NCBI RefSeq assembly: GCF_003172875.1
Contig: NZ_QGKM01000056.1
Location: forward strand, 1-64,000
Reading direction: 5' to 3'
Origin: Leucothrix pacifica
Lineage (GTDB): Bacteria; Pseudomonadota; Gammaproteobacteria; Thiotrichales; Thiotrichaceae
DNA length: 64,000 nt
Under the pieces are notes generated by a model, which did not search any database, had not been told where the DNA came from, and was given only the letters and a program-made list of their open reading frames with translations. Positions 43,947-53,200 of the stretch are shown one piece after another. Made by a program: the position numbers and the translations under genes. Each line of letters begins with the position of its first letter. The stretch's first letter is position 1.

Positions 43947-44816
43947 TTAACTGTTTTTTCCAAACTCATTCAGCCAGCGGGTAATTCGCTCGGTAACTTC
44001 CTGAAAATGCTGATGCTTAACAGGTTTGGTTAAATAGGTTGATGCGCCAGCTAAGACCCCTTTTACTTCATCAAGTGGTGAAGTTTTTCCACTAAGCATA
44101 ATGACCGGCGTTTTTTTGTAGCGAGGGTCTTTACGTATCTGCCCACAAGTCTCATAACCATCGATCCCCGGCATCATAATGTCCAGAAATATCAGGTCGT
44201 ATTCTTTATCGGCTATTTTCTCTAAGGCTTCTTCACCGGATTCTGCAAAATCGCTTTGCATACCTGACGTTCGTAATTCGATTTCTAATTGTTTGCGAAT
44301 CGCGGCACTGTCATCGATAACTAATGCCAAATAAGACTTTTGAACATTCGCTGAAGATTCAGGTGTAACGGTCGCAGTAGAAGGGGCAGGTTTCGTTTCT
44401 GTTGCGGGCGCAACGGTTGTTGGTGTTGGTTTAGTACTTATGGTTGATTTCTTTTTTGAGCCAATGCGTTTGGACAGCGTTTCCATCGTACGCATTACAC
44501 GCGTTACAAGCAGGGGGCGTTGAAGTTGTATATCTCCAGCTTCACAGTTCTGATCATTCGACACGACCAGCAGCATATTGCCATCTTGTTGTGCAATAGC
44601 CGATTCAATACTCGCTGTCTCGTCATTCGTAATCAGCACATCAGCATCAACTGAATCACTTATCTCAAAGTGCTGACCACGTGCTGCACAAAAGGTGATG
44701 ACTCGCTCAAACGTCGCCTTGTCAGCCGTTGGTAAATCAATAAAGCAAATGCTGATAGCACTGGGTGTGTCAGCCTGTGTCGTGGTGTCGGATTGCGATT
44801 CTTTCAAAGTATCCAT
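43947..44816 (-). CDS. Response regulator with N-terminal extension
   Basis: This is the last gene of the chemosensory operon, 289 residues. Residues 1-115 are an unassigned alpha/beta region (SICFIDLPTADKATFERVIT), possibly a degenerate receiver. A Thr/Pro/Ala-rich linker (about 120-155) leads to a C-terminal receiver domain: LVIDDSAAIRKQL with the acidic pair near 168, LIFLDIMMPGIDGYETCG with the phosphorylatable Asp near 213, MLSGKTSP and YLTKPVKHQHF with the conserved Lys. It has no DNA-binding or output domain. It starts four bases after the CheA-like gene and would receive phosphate from it. Confidence 0.86.
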   Translation of the reverse strand: MDTLKESQSDTTTQADTPSAISICFIDLPTADKATFERVITFCAARGQHFEISDSVDADVLITNDETASIESAIAQQDGNMLLVVSNDQNCEAGDIQLQRPLLVTRVMRTMETLSKRIGSKKKSTISTKPTPTTVAPATETKPAPSTATVTPESSANVQKSYLALVIDDSAAIRKQLEIELRTSGMQSDFAESGEEALEKIADKEYDLIFLDIMMPGIDGYETCGQIRKDPRYKKTPVIMLSGKTSPLDEVKGVLAGASTYLTKPVKHQHFQEVTERITRWLNEFGKNS

Positions 44817-44820
44817 GCGT

Positions 44821-47742
44821 CTAATTTAACCACTTTTCGAGATAGTTCTGAAGTGTTTCTCGATCAACAGGTTTAACCAAATAATCATTCACACCCGCCA
44901 ACTTTGCTTGCTGACGATGTTTATTGGTCGCACGTGAGGTAATCATAATAAATGGTAGAAGGCTGTCAGTATTTCTGGCACGTACGGCCTGAGCAAACTC
45001 TAGGCCGTTCATGCGTGGCATTTCAAGATCACTTAGAATGATGTCAGGTTGCTGATCATTCAGTACCTGCAGTGCGTCCTCACCATCAATAGCCGTGACA
45101 GTCCGATAACCCAATTGCTCAGCTGTAATACTCAGTGCCTTACGGTTACTGAGAGAGTCATCCACAATCAGTACTAATGCCGTTAGCTTCTGCTCAGGAG
45201 CGGCTTCAAACAGGTCAGTCGATGTGTCTTTAGCGAACGGGATCAGGCGGGGAATATCCAATACAGGCGCAACCGCACCATCACTTAACAGGCAGGCACC
45301 ATTTATCCCCGGCACATTACTGAGCCATGGCGCAAGCGACTTCACAACGACTTCACGTGGTTGCAGCACGGTATCTACAATTAATGCGAAGGACTGTTGT
45401 TGATGATCGAACAAAATGACATTAAGCGCTGAATCACTGTCTGGCTTAGGATTGCCCCAGCCTAGCAACTGAGATAACTGACGAATTTGATATGTCTTAT
45501 CATTTATTTGCGCGGTAATACTGCCATCTTCCACTGAAATATTATCGGGTTGGATGGTCTCAAGGCGGTCAATGCTATCAACCGGAATAGCCACTGTCTT
45601 GTCAGCAACACTTGCCATCAATGCATTTGCAGCCACTAACGTCAGGGGTAAACGAATATGAACGGTACTGTTTACCCCTACGGTTGACTGTATATCCAAA
45701 TTTCCGCGCAGTCTTGATACTGCGTCCTGAACGACATCCATACCCACGCCACGGCCAGAGATATTACTGACAGCATCCCGTGTAGAGAGACCAGCTTGTA
45801 AAATAAGTCTGAGTTTCTCATCATCGCTTAATTCATTATCAGCAGAGATCAGGTCCTGACTTAGAGCACGTTGATAGATGGCTTCAGGGTCTATGCCTTT
45901 GCCGTCATCAGTCAGTGTCATGGTGACGTATCGACCTTCTTGTTTAAAACTTAGTTCGATCAGCCCACTCTCTGGTTTACCGGCAGCGGTGCGTTGTTCT
46001 GCGGGTTCAATACCGTGGTCAACGGCATTCCGCAGTAAGTGAAGCAGTGGGTCAGTCAGGCCCTTAAGGATATCGGTATCCACTGCAAGATCACTGCCGC
46101 TAATGACGAGTTCAGCTTTTTTACCGGTACTTCTGCAAGTCTCACGTACAATACGTTCCAGACGCGGCGTCAATGTCTCCAGAGACTCCATTCTGGTATC
46201 CAGAATCGTAGTGTTAAGTTCGCGATTTATGCGCTGTTGAGAGTGGAGTTGATCGCTGAGCTCACGCAGATTTTGTTGCATACTGCGTTCAATATCACGG
46301 TTATCCGCGATTGTTTCACTCAGCAATGAGTGAACGCTGTGCAGCTCGTTGTAGACTTCTAACTCAAGTTGATCAAACGCTTCGGTTTCGTCGCTCTGAC
46401 GCTTTACTTGCCGGAATTGCTGGTCAATAGAATGTTCCAGCTCATCCATATTCGTGCTCATACGCTCTTCGAGCTGCCTTAGCTGCTGACTCTCCCGAAG
46501 AATATTTTTAACTCTGTCATTCACCTGACTGGTGGATGTAACCAGCTCTTCGGCTAAGTTGAGAAGGTCATCAATCAGACTGATTGGTACTCTCATGCTT
46601 GCTTCATTTGAAGAGGTACGTCTACTGCTGAGATTCGGCGTTGAATTACTGAATAAAGCTTGTGATGCCAGCAACTCCGTCGAGAGTATCAACGGATCTG
46701 TTTCAGCTGTTTTTGTGGGTTTAGCTGGTGATGTTGGTTTTTTGGGAGGTGGTGCGAAAACGACTTCTTCCTCATCGTCCTCATCAAAAACACGGCCTGA
46801 AGTCTCTAATTGTTTGGCCGTCGATTCAAGTTGCGTTAGGACTTTCTCAAAAGAGGAGGGCAGCGGTTGATTGTTTAACATCGCCTCGCCCATTCCATCC
46901 AAACAATCAGCAGAGGCAGAAAGTAACTCTTGTGTTTCACTGTCGAGTTTGTGGTCGACGGAGTGTTCGAGAATCTCTTCTAATTGATGAGTGAATGCGG
47001 TCATTGACGATACACCAACGACACCACTAGCACCTTTGATGGTGTGGGTGAGTCTGGCGGCTAGTTTGTGTTCGTCTTTAGTAGCCAGACCCTTGGCTAT
47101 TTTGTGAATGAGCGCAGTGGACTCTACTATCTGATCCGGTGTGTCTGATAAGAAGGCGCTGAGGATTTCCGGGTGTACATCAGGATCCCATGCAATAGAG
47201 TATTGACTGGTACTTACCGAAGCCGGTGATAATTCTGTTTCTGTTTCTGTTTCTGTTTCTGTTTCTGTTTCTGTTTCTGTTTCTGTTTCTGCGTCACCTT
47301 GCGCACCTTTTTTGGCGAGACTTGGCTCTGCCAGAGACAATAACAGCGCTTGCAATACGTCCGTTTCAATCGGAACCGGCCAGACCGGATCATTCAAGGC
47401 ACTGGTTAACTCTGGCAATAACAACGTATCTTGCTGACGGATGCTTGCAGCTACTAACTCAGCCCATTGGTAAAAATGGCCTTCATTGTGTAATCGAACA
47501 AAGGTCTCCGGGGACTTCGCTGCGTGTTGAGTATTTTTTGTTAGCCAGCGACACAGCGATTGTAACGGCGTGAAGTCCAACATTTCACCTGCCAGCTCCA
47601 GACGCTGAAATTCAGCACCCACAGCATCTGCCTGGATTACGCTTTCCTTGTCTGACAGGTTTGCAGCTACAGGTTCTCGGCCCGCCAACAGCATGGCAAC
47701 ATCTTCAAGCTCTGCGGCAACTTCTTGAATCATCTCAGTCAT
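44821..47742 (-). CDS. CheA-type hybrid histidine kinase (PilL/ChpA-like)
   Basis: This is a 973-residue chemosensory kinase. Residues 1-150 resemble a degenerate Hpt-like region. Residues 151-170 are Ala-Glu followed by nine Thr-Glu pairs from a hexanucleotide repeat. An Hpt domain follows with His233 in LTHTIKGASG. Then come a long helical dimerisation part (about 370-500), a HATPase with LLRNAVDHGIEPAEQR, DDGKGID and SGRGVGMDVV (about 530-680), a CheW-like coupling domain (about 690-830), and a C-terminal receiver with the acceptor Asp near 905 (IILSDLEMPRMNG). Only one canonical Hpt is seen, fewer than in Pseudomonas ChpA. It sits between an MCP gene and a response regulator gene. Confidence 0.9.
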   Translation of the reverse strand: MTEMIQEVAAELEDVAMLLAGREPVAANLSDKESVIQADAVGAEFQRLELAGEMLDFTPLQSLCRWLTKNTQHAAKSPETFVRLHNEGHFYQWAELVAASIRQQDTLLLPELTSALNDPVWPVPIETDVLQALLLSLAEPSLAKKGAQGDAETETETETETETETETETELSPASVSTSQYSIAWDPDVHPEILSAFLSDTPDQIVESTALIHKIAKGLATKDEHKLAARLTHTIKGASGVVGVSSMTAFTHQLEEILEHSVDHKLDSETQELLSASADCLDGMGEAMLNNQPLPSSFEKVLTQLESTAKQLETSGRVFDEDDEEEVVFAPPPKKPTSPAKPTKTAETDPLILSTELLASQALFSNSTPNLSSRRTSSNEASMRVPISLIDDLLNLAEELVTSTSQVNDRVKNILRESQQLRQLEERMSTNMDELEHSIDQQFRQVKRQSDETEAFDQLELEVYNELHSVHSLLSETIADNRDIERSMQQNLRELSDQLHSQQRINRELNTTILDTRMESLETLTPRLERIVRETCRSTGKKAELVISGSDLAVDTDILKGLTDPLLHLLRNAVDHGIEPAEQRTAAGKPESGLIELSFKQEGRYVTMTLTDDGKGIDPEAIYQRALSQDLISADNELSDDEKLRLILQAGLSTRDAVSNISGRGVGMDVVQDAVSRLRGNLDIQSTVGVNSTVHIRLPLTLVAANALMASVADKTVAIPVDSIDRLETIQPDNISVEDGSITAQINDKTYQIRQLSQLLGWGNPKPDSDSALNVILFDHQQQSFALIVDTVLQPREVVVKSLAPWLSNVPGINGACLLSDGAVAPVLDIPRLIPFAKDTSTDLFEAAPEQKLTALVLIVDDSLSNRKALSITAEQLGYRTVTAIDGEDALQVLNDQQPDIILSDLEMPRMNGLEFAQAVRARNTDSLLPFIMITSRATNKHRQQAKLAGVNDYLVKPVDRETLQNYLEKWLN
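47233..47292 (-). repeat. Hexanucleotide microsatellite (ACAGAA)9 in the CheA-like gene
   Basis: On the coding strand one GCAGAA is followed by nine perfect ACAGAA units, encoding Ala-Glu then (Thr-Glu)9. The unit length preserves the frame, so length changes alter an acidic linker between the N-terminal region and the Hpt domain. Confidence 0.97.
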
Positions 47743-47768
47743 GGCTATTATCCAATCTCATCATCACC

Positions 47769-49655
47769 TCAAGGCTTAAGCTTGAAAACATTAACCGACT
47801 CTACCAATTGCTTGGCGTAATCAGTCATGTCGTTGGTGAGTTGAGCCAGTAAATTCATTTCCTTACCGGTAGCCGTCGTGGACTCCATAATGCGGGTCGC
47901 ACTGGATTGCAGTGTTTCACTCATTTCCATTTGTTCTTTGGAGGCATTTGCAATGTCGTTAACCGACGAGGTCAGTTGGTTGGTTGCATCAAGAGTCTCT
48001 TGCATTTGACGCGTCGCTTCATCTGCCAAAGCGGAACCTTCAACAACCTGCTCGATGGTATGATCCATGGTGGCGATGGTTGACTTGGTTTCTTTCTGAA
48101 TGTTTTTAACCAGCGTAGAGATTTGCTCCGTAGATTCACGTGAGCTTTCTGCAAGGCGTTGGATTTCATCGGCGATTACCGAGAAGCCTTTACCAGCCTC
48201 ACCGGCAGCCATGGCCTGCATATTCGCGTTCAGTGCCAATACTGTGGTGCGCTCCGCGATACCATTAATGATATCGGTAATGTAACTGATCTCCTGGGAA
48301 CGCTCACCTAAGCGTTTAATACGCTTACCCGTGTCTTGTACGGTATTTCTAATCTCATTCATGCTGCCCATAGAGCGAGATACTGACTGATAAGCATCCT
48401 GAGTGGTGCCGGATGTCTTGCCCGCCATATCATTGGTTTGTAGTGCTGACTGGGCAATAATTTCAAGGCGGCGGCGAATGCGTTCAATTTGATTCGCTGT
48501 TTCTTGTGCCTCCGCTTGTTCTTCTTTGGCTAGCACGTTAACCGATTGAGAGCGCTCGTTTACGATGGTTGAAGTTTCTTCTACCGAAGAGGCGATGGTT
48601 TTAACCTGATCCAATACTTCAGTAGTATCTTCAGCCAGTTGGTTGATTGCGTCAGCCAGCGGCCCGGTCGCATCCTCAGTAACTTGTGCCCGAACTGTCA
48701 GGTCACGTTCACTTAGGTCAGATACTGCCTCAAGCAGTGAGAATACCGAATGGTTAATTGCATCGTTGTCCCGGTTTACCTGTTCCTGAAGCTGTGTACT
48801 ATCATCAACCATTCGGTTAAAGGCATTACCCAGGTGAGTCAATTCATCATTACCACGAAGTCTGGAGCGGGCAGTGGTATCTCCTGCAGACATAGAGTTA
48901 ACCACTTGCGTCAGGTGATTTACGGGTCGTGCGATGGAGCTATACAGCAATACACCCGACATCATAATGAAAATCAAACCCAATAGTATAACGGTTGCAA
49001 TGGTTGCTGTAGCCAGATCAATACTGTTTTTGGCTTCTTCAAAGGCTGTTTGGTTGTTGATTTTATTAGATTCAATGCGCTTTTCTAAAGCGGTAATCAG
49101 TGGATTTCCAAGGTGAGAAATAACGTCCAAGGGAAAGCCTGTCGCAGAGCGGTCTGCAAATATATGGTATCGGGTTGCCTCAAAAAACTTTTGATAGGTA
49201 TCTGGAGATTCTTCGGTGAGAATCGCCATGAGTTCGTCCAGACGAGTATCAAAATGCGCTTTACCTGAAATTAATTCTTCAGCGACTGCTTTATCATCAC
49301 TTTCCACACTTGCAATATAGCCAGGCCACACTTTTTCAAGCTCCTGACGTTTGATAATGAGTTTGGTGAGTCCTCTGTCCGGTTTCAGCGTAGCGGACTT
49401 AATATAATTGAGCTGTCCCAGAAAGTCCTCTTGAATCAGTGATTTAATTTCAGTGGTTTCAAGAACCTTAGCATTCACTTCATTAAGCTCGATCAGTGTT
49501 GAGGAGCTTTTCATTAGCGTGAGCAGGCTCATTACACTCACTACAAGCAGAATGACTAAGGGAGCGGTAATTGACAGCGCAACCCGCGAACGGATCGACA
49601 TAATGCCGCCTTGAACTGCTCTCTGAGATTGTGGTGATGTGGAGTTTTTACTCAT
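47769..49655 (-). CDS. Methyl-accepting chemotaxis protein (PilJ-like)
   Basis: This is a 628-residue transmembrane receptor. Two membrane spans (about 22-48 and 218-243) enclose a periplasmic domain of about 170 residues. A HAMP domain (about 243-297, SSIARPVNHLTQVVNSMSAG) follows, then a second helical region like that of PilJ (LLEAVSDLSERDLTVRAQVT). The signalling hairpin reads LALNANMQAMAAGEAGKGFS, closer to PilJ-type tips than to the LALNAAIEAARAGE form of classical receptors. No methylation pentapeptide enzymes (CheR, CheB) are encoded nearby. Its start overlaps the CheW stop by four bases. Confidence 0.9.
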   Translation of the reverse strand: MSKNSTSPQSQRAVQGGIMSIRSRVALSITAPLVILLVVSVMSLLTLMKSSSTLIELNEVNAKVLETTEIKSLIQEDFLGQLNYIKSATLKPDRGLTKLIIKRQELEKVWPGYIASVESDDKAVAEELISGKAHFDTRLDELMAILTEESPDTYQKFFEATRYHIFADRSATGFPLDVISHLGNPLITALEKRIESNKINNQTAFEEAKNSIDLATATIATVILLGLIFIMMSGVLLYSSIARPVNHLTQVVNSMSAGDTTARSRLRGNDELTHLGNAFNRMVDDSTQLQEQVNRDNDAINHSVFSLLEAVSDLSERDLTVRAQVTEDATGPLADAINQLAEDTTEVLDQVKTIASSVEETSTIVNERSQSVNVLAKEEQAEAQETANQIERIRRRLEIIAQSALQTNDMAGKTSGTTQDAYQSVSRSMGSMNEIRNTVQDTGKRIKRLGERSQEISYITDIINGIAERTTVLALNANMQAMAAGEAGKGFSVIADEIQRLAESSRESTEQISTLVKNIQKETKSTIATMDHTIEQVVEGSALADEATRQMQETLDATNQLTSSVNDIANASKEQMEMSETLQSSATRIMESTTATGKEMNLLAQLTNDMTDYAKQLVESVNVFKLKP

Positions 49656-50173
49656 GCCTGATTTCCTGATGAGTCTGGTGTAAGAAGTGTTTCACTGCCC
49701 GGCTTAGCAGCTTGCTGATTCTGCAGAATGAGAAGCTCAAACAGCTTATGATGATCCGCCTTATAAATATTTCTTCCTTCCACATCGATGGCGGATGTCA
49801 GCCAGAAGGGTAGGTTCAGATCTTCAATACTTTGAAAGTCATCGGCTTGAACAATATGTTGCATCGGGAGCCGGTCGATGCGGATAACCACCGCAGGAAG
49901 AGGGTCAGATTCAACCACTAGCAGCCAGTGCGACTGGGTTTGTGATTGCCTGCCAAGTAAACGATGTACGTTTAGGACGGGTAGTAGTTTTCCCCGCAAA
50001 CTTATCATGCCACGGCACCACTCAGGTGCATGTGGAATAGGATAAATATTGCGTTGCTCCACAATTTCCGTTCTTACCGTTGGCTCCAGCAGGATATCAA
50101 AGTCTTCGATTGAGTAATAAAACTGAGGCGTTCCGGTTGATTCAGGCGTTACTGGTTGAATCTCATCCGTCAT
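49652..50173 (-). CDS. CheW-like coupling protein (PilI-like)
   Basis: This 173-residue coupling protein links the receptor to the CheA-like kinase. The CheW fold is visible: IYPIPHAPEWCRGMISLRGK in the middle (about residue 43), LPVLNVHRLLG near 67, and LLVVESDPLPAVVIRIDRLP near 83. Flanking N- and C-terminal tails are Pro/Gln-rich and probably disordered. It overlaps the MCP gene (ATGA) and follows the response regulator gene by two bases, so it is within the operon. Confidence 0.9.
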   Translation of the reverse strand: MTDEIQPVTPESTGTPQFYYSIEDFDILLEPTVRTEIVEQRNIYPIPHAPEWCRGMISLRGKLLPVLNVHRLLGRQSQTQSHWLLVVESDPLPAVVIRIDRLPMQHIVQADDFQSIEDLNLPFWLTSAIDVEGRNIYKADHHKLFELLILQNQQAAKPGSETLLTPDSSGNQA

Positions 50174-50175
50174 TA

Positions 50176-50571
50176 TTACACTTCACTCAATCGCTGAATC
50201 AAATCTTCATCATTGTATGGTTTAACGATGTAGTCCAGTGCACCAAGCTTTAGTGCCCATTTACGATCCACATCGTTTTGCTTGCTTGAAACCATGATCA
50301 CCGGTATGTCACTGGTTTCAGGGGCACGTTTGAGTTTGCGGCAAGTTTGATAACCGTCACCATCATCCATAATGATGTCGAGTAGTATCAAGTCCGGCAT
50401 ATTGGATTTGGCTAGTTCAAATGCCTTTGAACCGGATGGAGCCTCCGTTACAACATACCCCGCAGACTCCAGAATTTTTTTAAGGTGTGTTCTTTCAGTA
50501 TTTGAATCATCTGCTATAAGAATATTTTTAATAGAGCCCGAACGTGAATAGTTGCTTTTATCATCACTCAT
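50176..50571 (-). CDS. CheY/PilH-like response regulator
   Basis: This is the first gene of the chemosensory operon, a single receiver domain. I chose the ATG at 50571 (MSDDKSNYS), giving 131 residues; the frame is open to an ATG at 50685, but those 38 residues do not look like a conserved part and neither ATG has a strong ribosome site. The domain shows ILIADDSNTERTHL with the acidic pair, LILLDIIMDDGDGYQTC with the acceptor Asp, MVSSKQNDVD, and YIVKPYNDEDL with the conserved Lys. The acceptor loop has an unusual DDGDGY in place of the common MPxxDG. It resembles PilG/PilH. Confidence 0.85.
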   Translation of the reverse strand: MSDDKSNYSRSGSIKNILIADDSNTERTHLKKILESAGYVVTEAPSGSKAFELAKSNMPDLILLDIIMDDGDGYQTCRKLKRAPETSDIPVIMVSSKQNDVDRKWALKLGALDYIVKPYNDEDLIQRLSEV

Positions 50572-50805
50572 TGAGGGTGTTCCTGGCGTTGTTAGTTGAC
50601 CAATTAAACCCATGGGTAAAGGTAAATCTTGGTGTGGTGAAACATTGGTTAGATGCACAGCAGTCTCCCAGTTTTTACAATACATAGGTCGAATTGTAGT
50701 TTTTCCTGTGCAGAAATAGCACAGAAATCAGCCGAGTGGTTAACCATTGATCGGTTAAATACTCATTAGATTTTGAAGTATGTACACACACTAAAAGACA
50801 AACGG

Positions 50806-50835
50806 AGGGGGTATCGTTATGATTTTAGGGGGTAT
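50806..50835. promoter_or_regulatory. Direct repeats AGGGGGTAT, 21 bases apart
   Basis: AGGGGGTAT occurs at 50806-50814 and 50827-50835. The start-to-start distance of 21 bases is two helical turns, an arrangement often seen in tandem activator sites. It lies upstream of the chemosensory operon. Confidence 0.4.
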
Positions 50836-50952
50836 ATACACTTATTCGAAGTAGACACAGGAATTATAGTAGATGCAATGATACCGTTTGTCCTATTATT
50901 ATAAATAATTCAATTAATAATTTATTTTTATTGAGAGTGTGAAAATCTATAA

Positions 50953-50986
50953 CAATAAGGCCCTGTATGTTTTCACACACAAGGCC
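50953..50986 (-). terminator. Terminator of the phaB-phaA unit
   Basis: On the minus strand GGCCTTGTGTGT and ACATACAGGGCC pair over 12 positions with two G-U wobbles around a GAAA tetraloop, then TTATTGTT follows. It is about 43 bases after the phaA stop. Confidence 0.75.
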
Positions 50987-51028
50987 TCTGTTTCAGATAG
51001 GTTTTATCTGGCTTGAAGTATGGCTTAT

Positions 51029-52210
51029 TTAGGCGCGTTCTACTGTCATAGCAATACCCATACCACCACCGATACACAGAGTAGCCAGTCCTTTTTTGGC
51101 GTCACTTCGTTGCATTTCATGTAATAAGCTGACCAAAATTCTTGCACCTGAAGCACCAATCGGGTGACCGATAGCAATCGCACCACCGTTTACATTCACC
51201 TTCTCAGCATCCCAGCCCATATCCATATTTACAGATAGCGCCTGTGCTGCGAATGCTTCATTCGCCTCAACCAAGTCAAGATCAGATACTTCCCAGCCTG
51301 CTTTAGCCAGGCACTTTTGGCTGGCAGAAATGGGTCCGGTTCCCATAATCTTTGGGTCAACACCCGTAGAGGCATAAGAAACAATCTTTGCAAGTGGTGT
51401 CAGGCCAAGCTCTTCAGCTTTGCTGGCACTCATTACCATCACCGCTGCTGCACCATCATTGATGCCAGATGCATTACCAGCAGTTACTGTACCATCACGT
51501 GAGAACGCAGCACGTAGCTTGCCCAGACTTTCTGCAGTGGTACCGTGACGCGGAAATTCATCCTGAGCGAAAACAACCGGATCACCACGTCGCTGAGGGA
51601 TCTCGACCGGAACAATCTCGTCTTCAAATTTGCCTGCTTTTTGAGCCGCTTCGGCTTTTTGCTGAGAGGCTGCAGCGAATGCATCCTGAGTCTCACGGCT
51701 GATTTCATACTTATCAGCAATATTCTCAGCAGTCGTCCCCATGTGGTAGTCATTGAAAGCATCCCATAATCCATCCTGAATCATAGTGTCCTTCATTTTC
51801 CAGTCCATCATCTTCTGGCCATTTCGTGAGTTAGGCAGAACGTGAGGGGAGGCACTCATATTTTCCTGACCACCAGCGATCACGATATCCGCGTCACCAC
51901 ATTTGATGGCTTGAAAGGCAAGTTGAACAGACTTGAGTCCACTACCGCAGACTTTATTGATTGTCATAGCCGGAACAGACTCAGGCAAGCCTGCCGCGAT
52001 AACGCTTTGACGTGCCGGATTCTGACCAGAACCCGCTGTCAGTACCTGGCCCAAAATAACTTCATCGACTGATTCACCAGACACGCCCGTCTTTTCCAGT
52101 AAGTCAGCTAATACTTTTGCGCCTAATTGCTGCGCAGGCACACTCGCAAGTGAACCACCGAAGTTACCTACGGCGGTCCGGCTTGCTGCCACAATTACTA
52201 CATCACTCAT
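51029..52210 (-). CDS. phaA: Acetyl-CoA C-acetyltransferase (beta-ketothiolase)
   Basis: This thiolase condenses two acetyl-CoA to acetoacetyl-CoA, the entry step of PHB synthesis. It is 393 residues long, with nucleophile Cys88 in [22 protein letters not shown] near 317, [18 protein letters not shown] near 343 with the active-site His, and the second Cys in TLCIGGGMG near 378. The set is that of biosynthetic thiolases. It follows phaB by 34 bases on the same strand, so the two form a phaB-phaA unit that ends at the hairpin downstream. Confidence 0.95.
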   Translation of the reverse strand: MSDVVIVAASRTAVGNFGGSLASVPAQQLGAKVLADLLEKTGVSGESVDEVILGQVLTAGSGQNPARQSVIAAGLPESVPAMTINKVCGSGLKSVQLAFQAIKCGDADIVIAGGQENMSASPHVLPNSRNGQKMMDWKMKDTMIQDGLWDAFNDYHMGTTAENIADKYEISRETQDAFAAASQQKAEAAQKAGKFEDEIVPVEIPQRRGDPVVFAQDEFPRHGTTAESLGKLRAAFSRDGTVTAGNASGINDGAAAVMVMSASKAEELGLTPLAKIVSYASTGVDPKIMGTGPISASQKCLAKAGWEVSDLDLVEANEAFAAQALSVNMDMGWDAEKVNVNGGAIAIGHPIGASGARILVSLLHEMQRSDAKKGLATLCIGGGMGIAMTVERA

Positions 52211-52244
52211 TGATTCACTCCTTCTCGAGGTTAAAATACAGAGC

Positions 52245-52994
52245 TTAGAAACTCATGAATAATCCACCATTTACAGGAATGTTAGCACCTGTAACATAAG
52301 CGGAATTATCATCCGTTAACCAGGCAACAGCTTGTGCAATTTCTGCTGGCTTAGCCATACGACCCATTGGTACTTCGCCAATGATAGCTTCCAACACTTT
52401 CTCAGGCATTGCTTCTGTCATGGCAGTCGCAACGTACCCGGGTGACACGGTATTTACTGTAACACCTTTGCGGGCACCTTCGCGAGCCGTAGCCATGGTA
52501 AAACCGTGTAATCCTGCTTTTGCTGCAGAATAATTAGGTTGACCGAACTGTCCACGCTGTCCATTGACTGAGGAAATGTTCACGACACGACCAAATCCGC
52601 GCTCCATCATACCAATCATGACTGGTTTTGTAACGTTGAAGGCACTGGTTAGGTTGGTATCAATCACAGCTTCCCAAGCTGAGTATTCCATTTTCTTAAG
52701 GCTGGCGTCACGTGTAATACCGGCACAGTTGACAAGAATATCGATTGGACCAACAGACTCTTCGACATTAGCAACCATCTGTTGAGTTTGCTCAAAATCA
52801 GCAACGTCAGCCGCAGCCAGAATAATCTCGTATCCGTCGCGTTTCATTTCAGCTTGCCATTTTTCAGCATTCTCTTTATCAGCCGGATAATAGCCAGCGA
52901 TAACCGTACAGCCTTTGTTTACTAGCGCCATACAGATTGACTCACCGATACCGCCGTTGCCACCGGTTACCAGTGCAATTCTTTTTTCGTTCAT
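52245..52994 (-). CDS. phaB: Acetoacetyl-CoA reductase
   Basis: PhaB reduces acetoacetyl-CoA to (R)-3-hydroxybutyryl-CoA with NADPH. It is a 249-residue short-chain dehydrogenase with the nucleotide motif [12 protein letters not shown] at residue 9, [14 protein letters not shown] near 90, and the Ser-Tyr-Lys catalytic set in [20 protein letters not shown] (Lys just after). The stretch [13 protein letters not shown] is typical of PhaB and separates it from FabG. It is the first gene of the phaBA unit; a TGC-rich motif lies 69-80 bases upstream of its start. Confidence 0.95.
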   Translation of the reverse strand: MNEKRIALVTGGNGGIGESICMALVNKGCTVIAGYYPADKENAEKWQAEMKRDGYEIILAAADVADFEQTQQMVANVEESVGPIDILVNCAGITRDASLKKMEYSAWEAVIDTNLTSAFNVTKPVMIGMMERGFGRVVNISSVNGQRGQFGQPNYSAAKAGLHGFTMATAREGARKGVTVNTVSPGYVATAMTEAMPEKVLEAIIGEVPMGRMAKPAEIAQAVAWLTDDNSAYVTGANIPVNGGLFMSF

Positions 52995-53062
52995 AATGTG
53001 TATCCTGTTATAAAATTAAGTCCGTCCATCACTTTAGGCAGGACGGGAAGAGTCACATTTGC

Positions 53063-53074
53063 TGCAATGCACAA
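53063..53074 (-). promoter_or_regulatory. Candidate PhaR site upstream of phaB
   Basis: TGCAATGCACAA at 53063-53074 matches ten of twelve positions of the TGCGGTGCACAA element in the phaC upstream palindrome and keeps the TGC-RR-TGC spacing. A second partial copy, AATGCAAAA, lies at 53086-53094. Confidence 0.45.
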
Positions 53075-53200
53075 ATTATGCTATCAATGCAAAAGTGTCA
53101 AGTGTGATACAATACTCTCTAGTGATATAAGGATTACTAAATCTTTATAAAACAATGATTTAATAATGATAATTAACTTTACCGATATCTGGGTACTATT

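Larger units (their letters stand above)
50572..51028. other. Region between phaA and the chemosensory operon
   Basis: This stretch holds the phaBA terminator (50953-50986), two direct AGGGGGTAT repeats, and a distant inverted repeat GACAAACGG (50797-50805) / CCGTTTGTC (50884-50892). Part of it (50572-50685) could be coding if the upstream ATG of the response regulator is used. I see no other gene. Confidence 0.55.

Noticed and set aside
47226-47573. Plus-strand frame with a Phe-Leu repeat
   Set aside because: It is the antisense reading of the ACAGAA tract in the CheA-like kinase gene; no ribosome site or domain.
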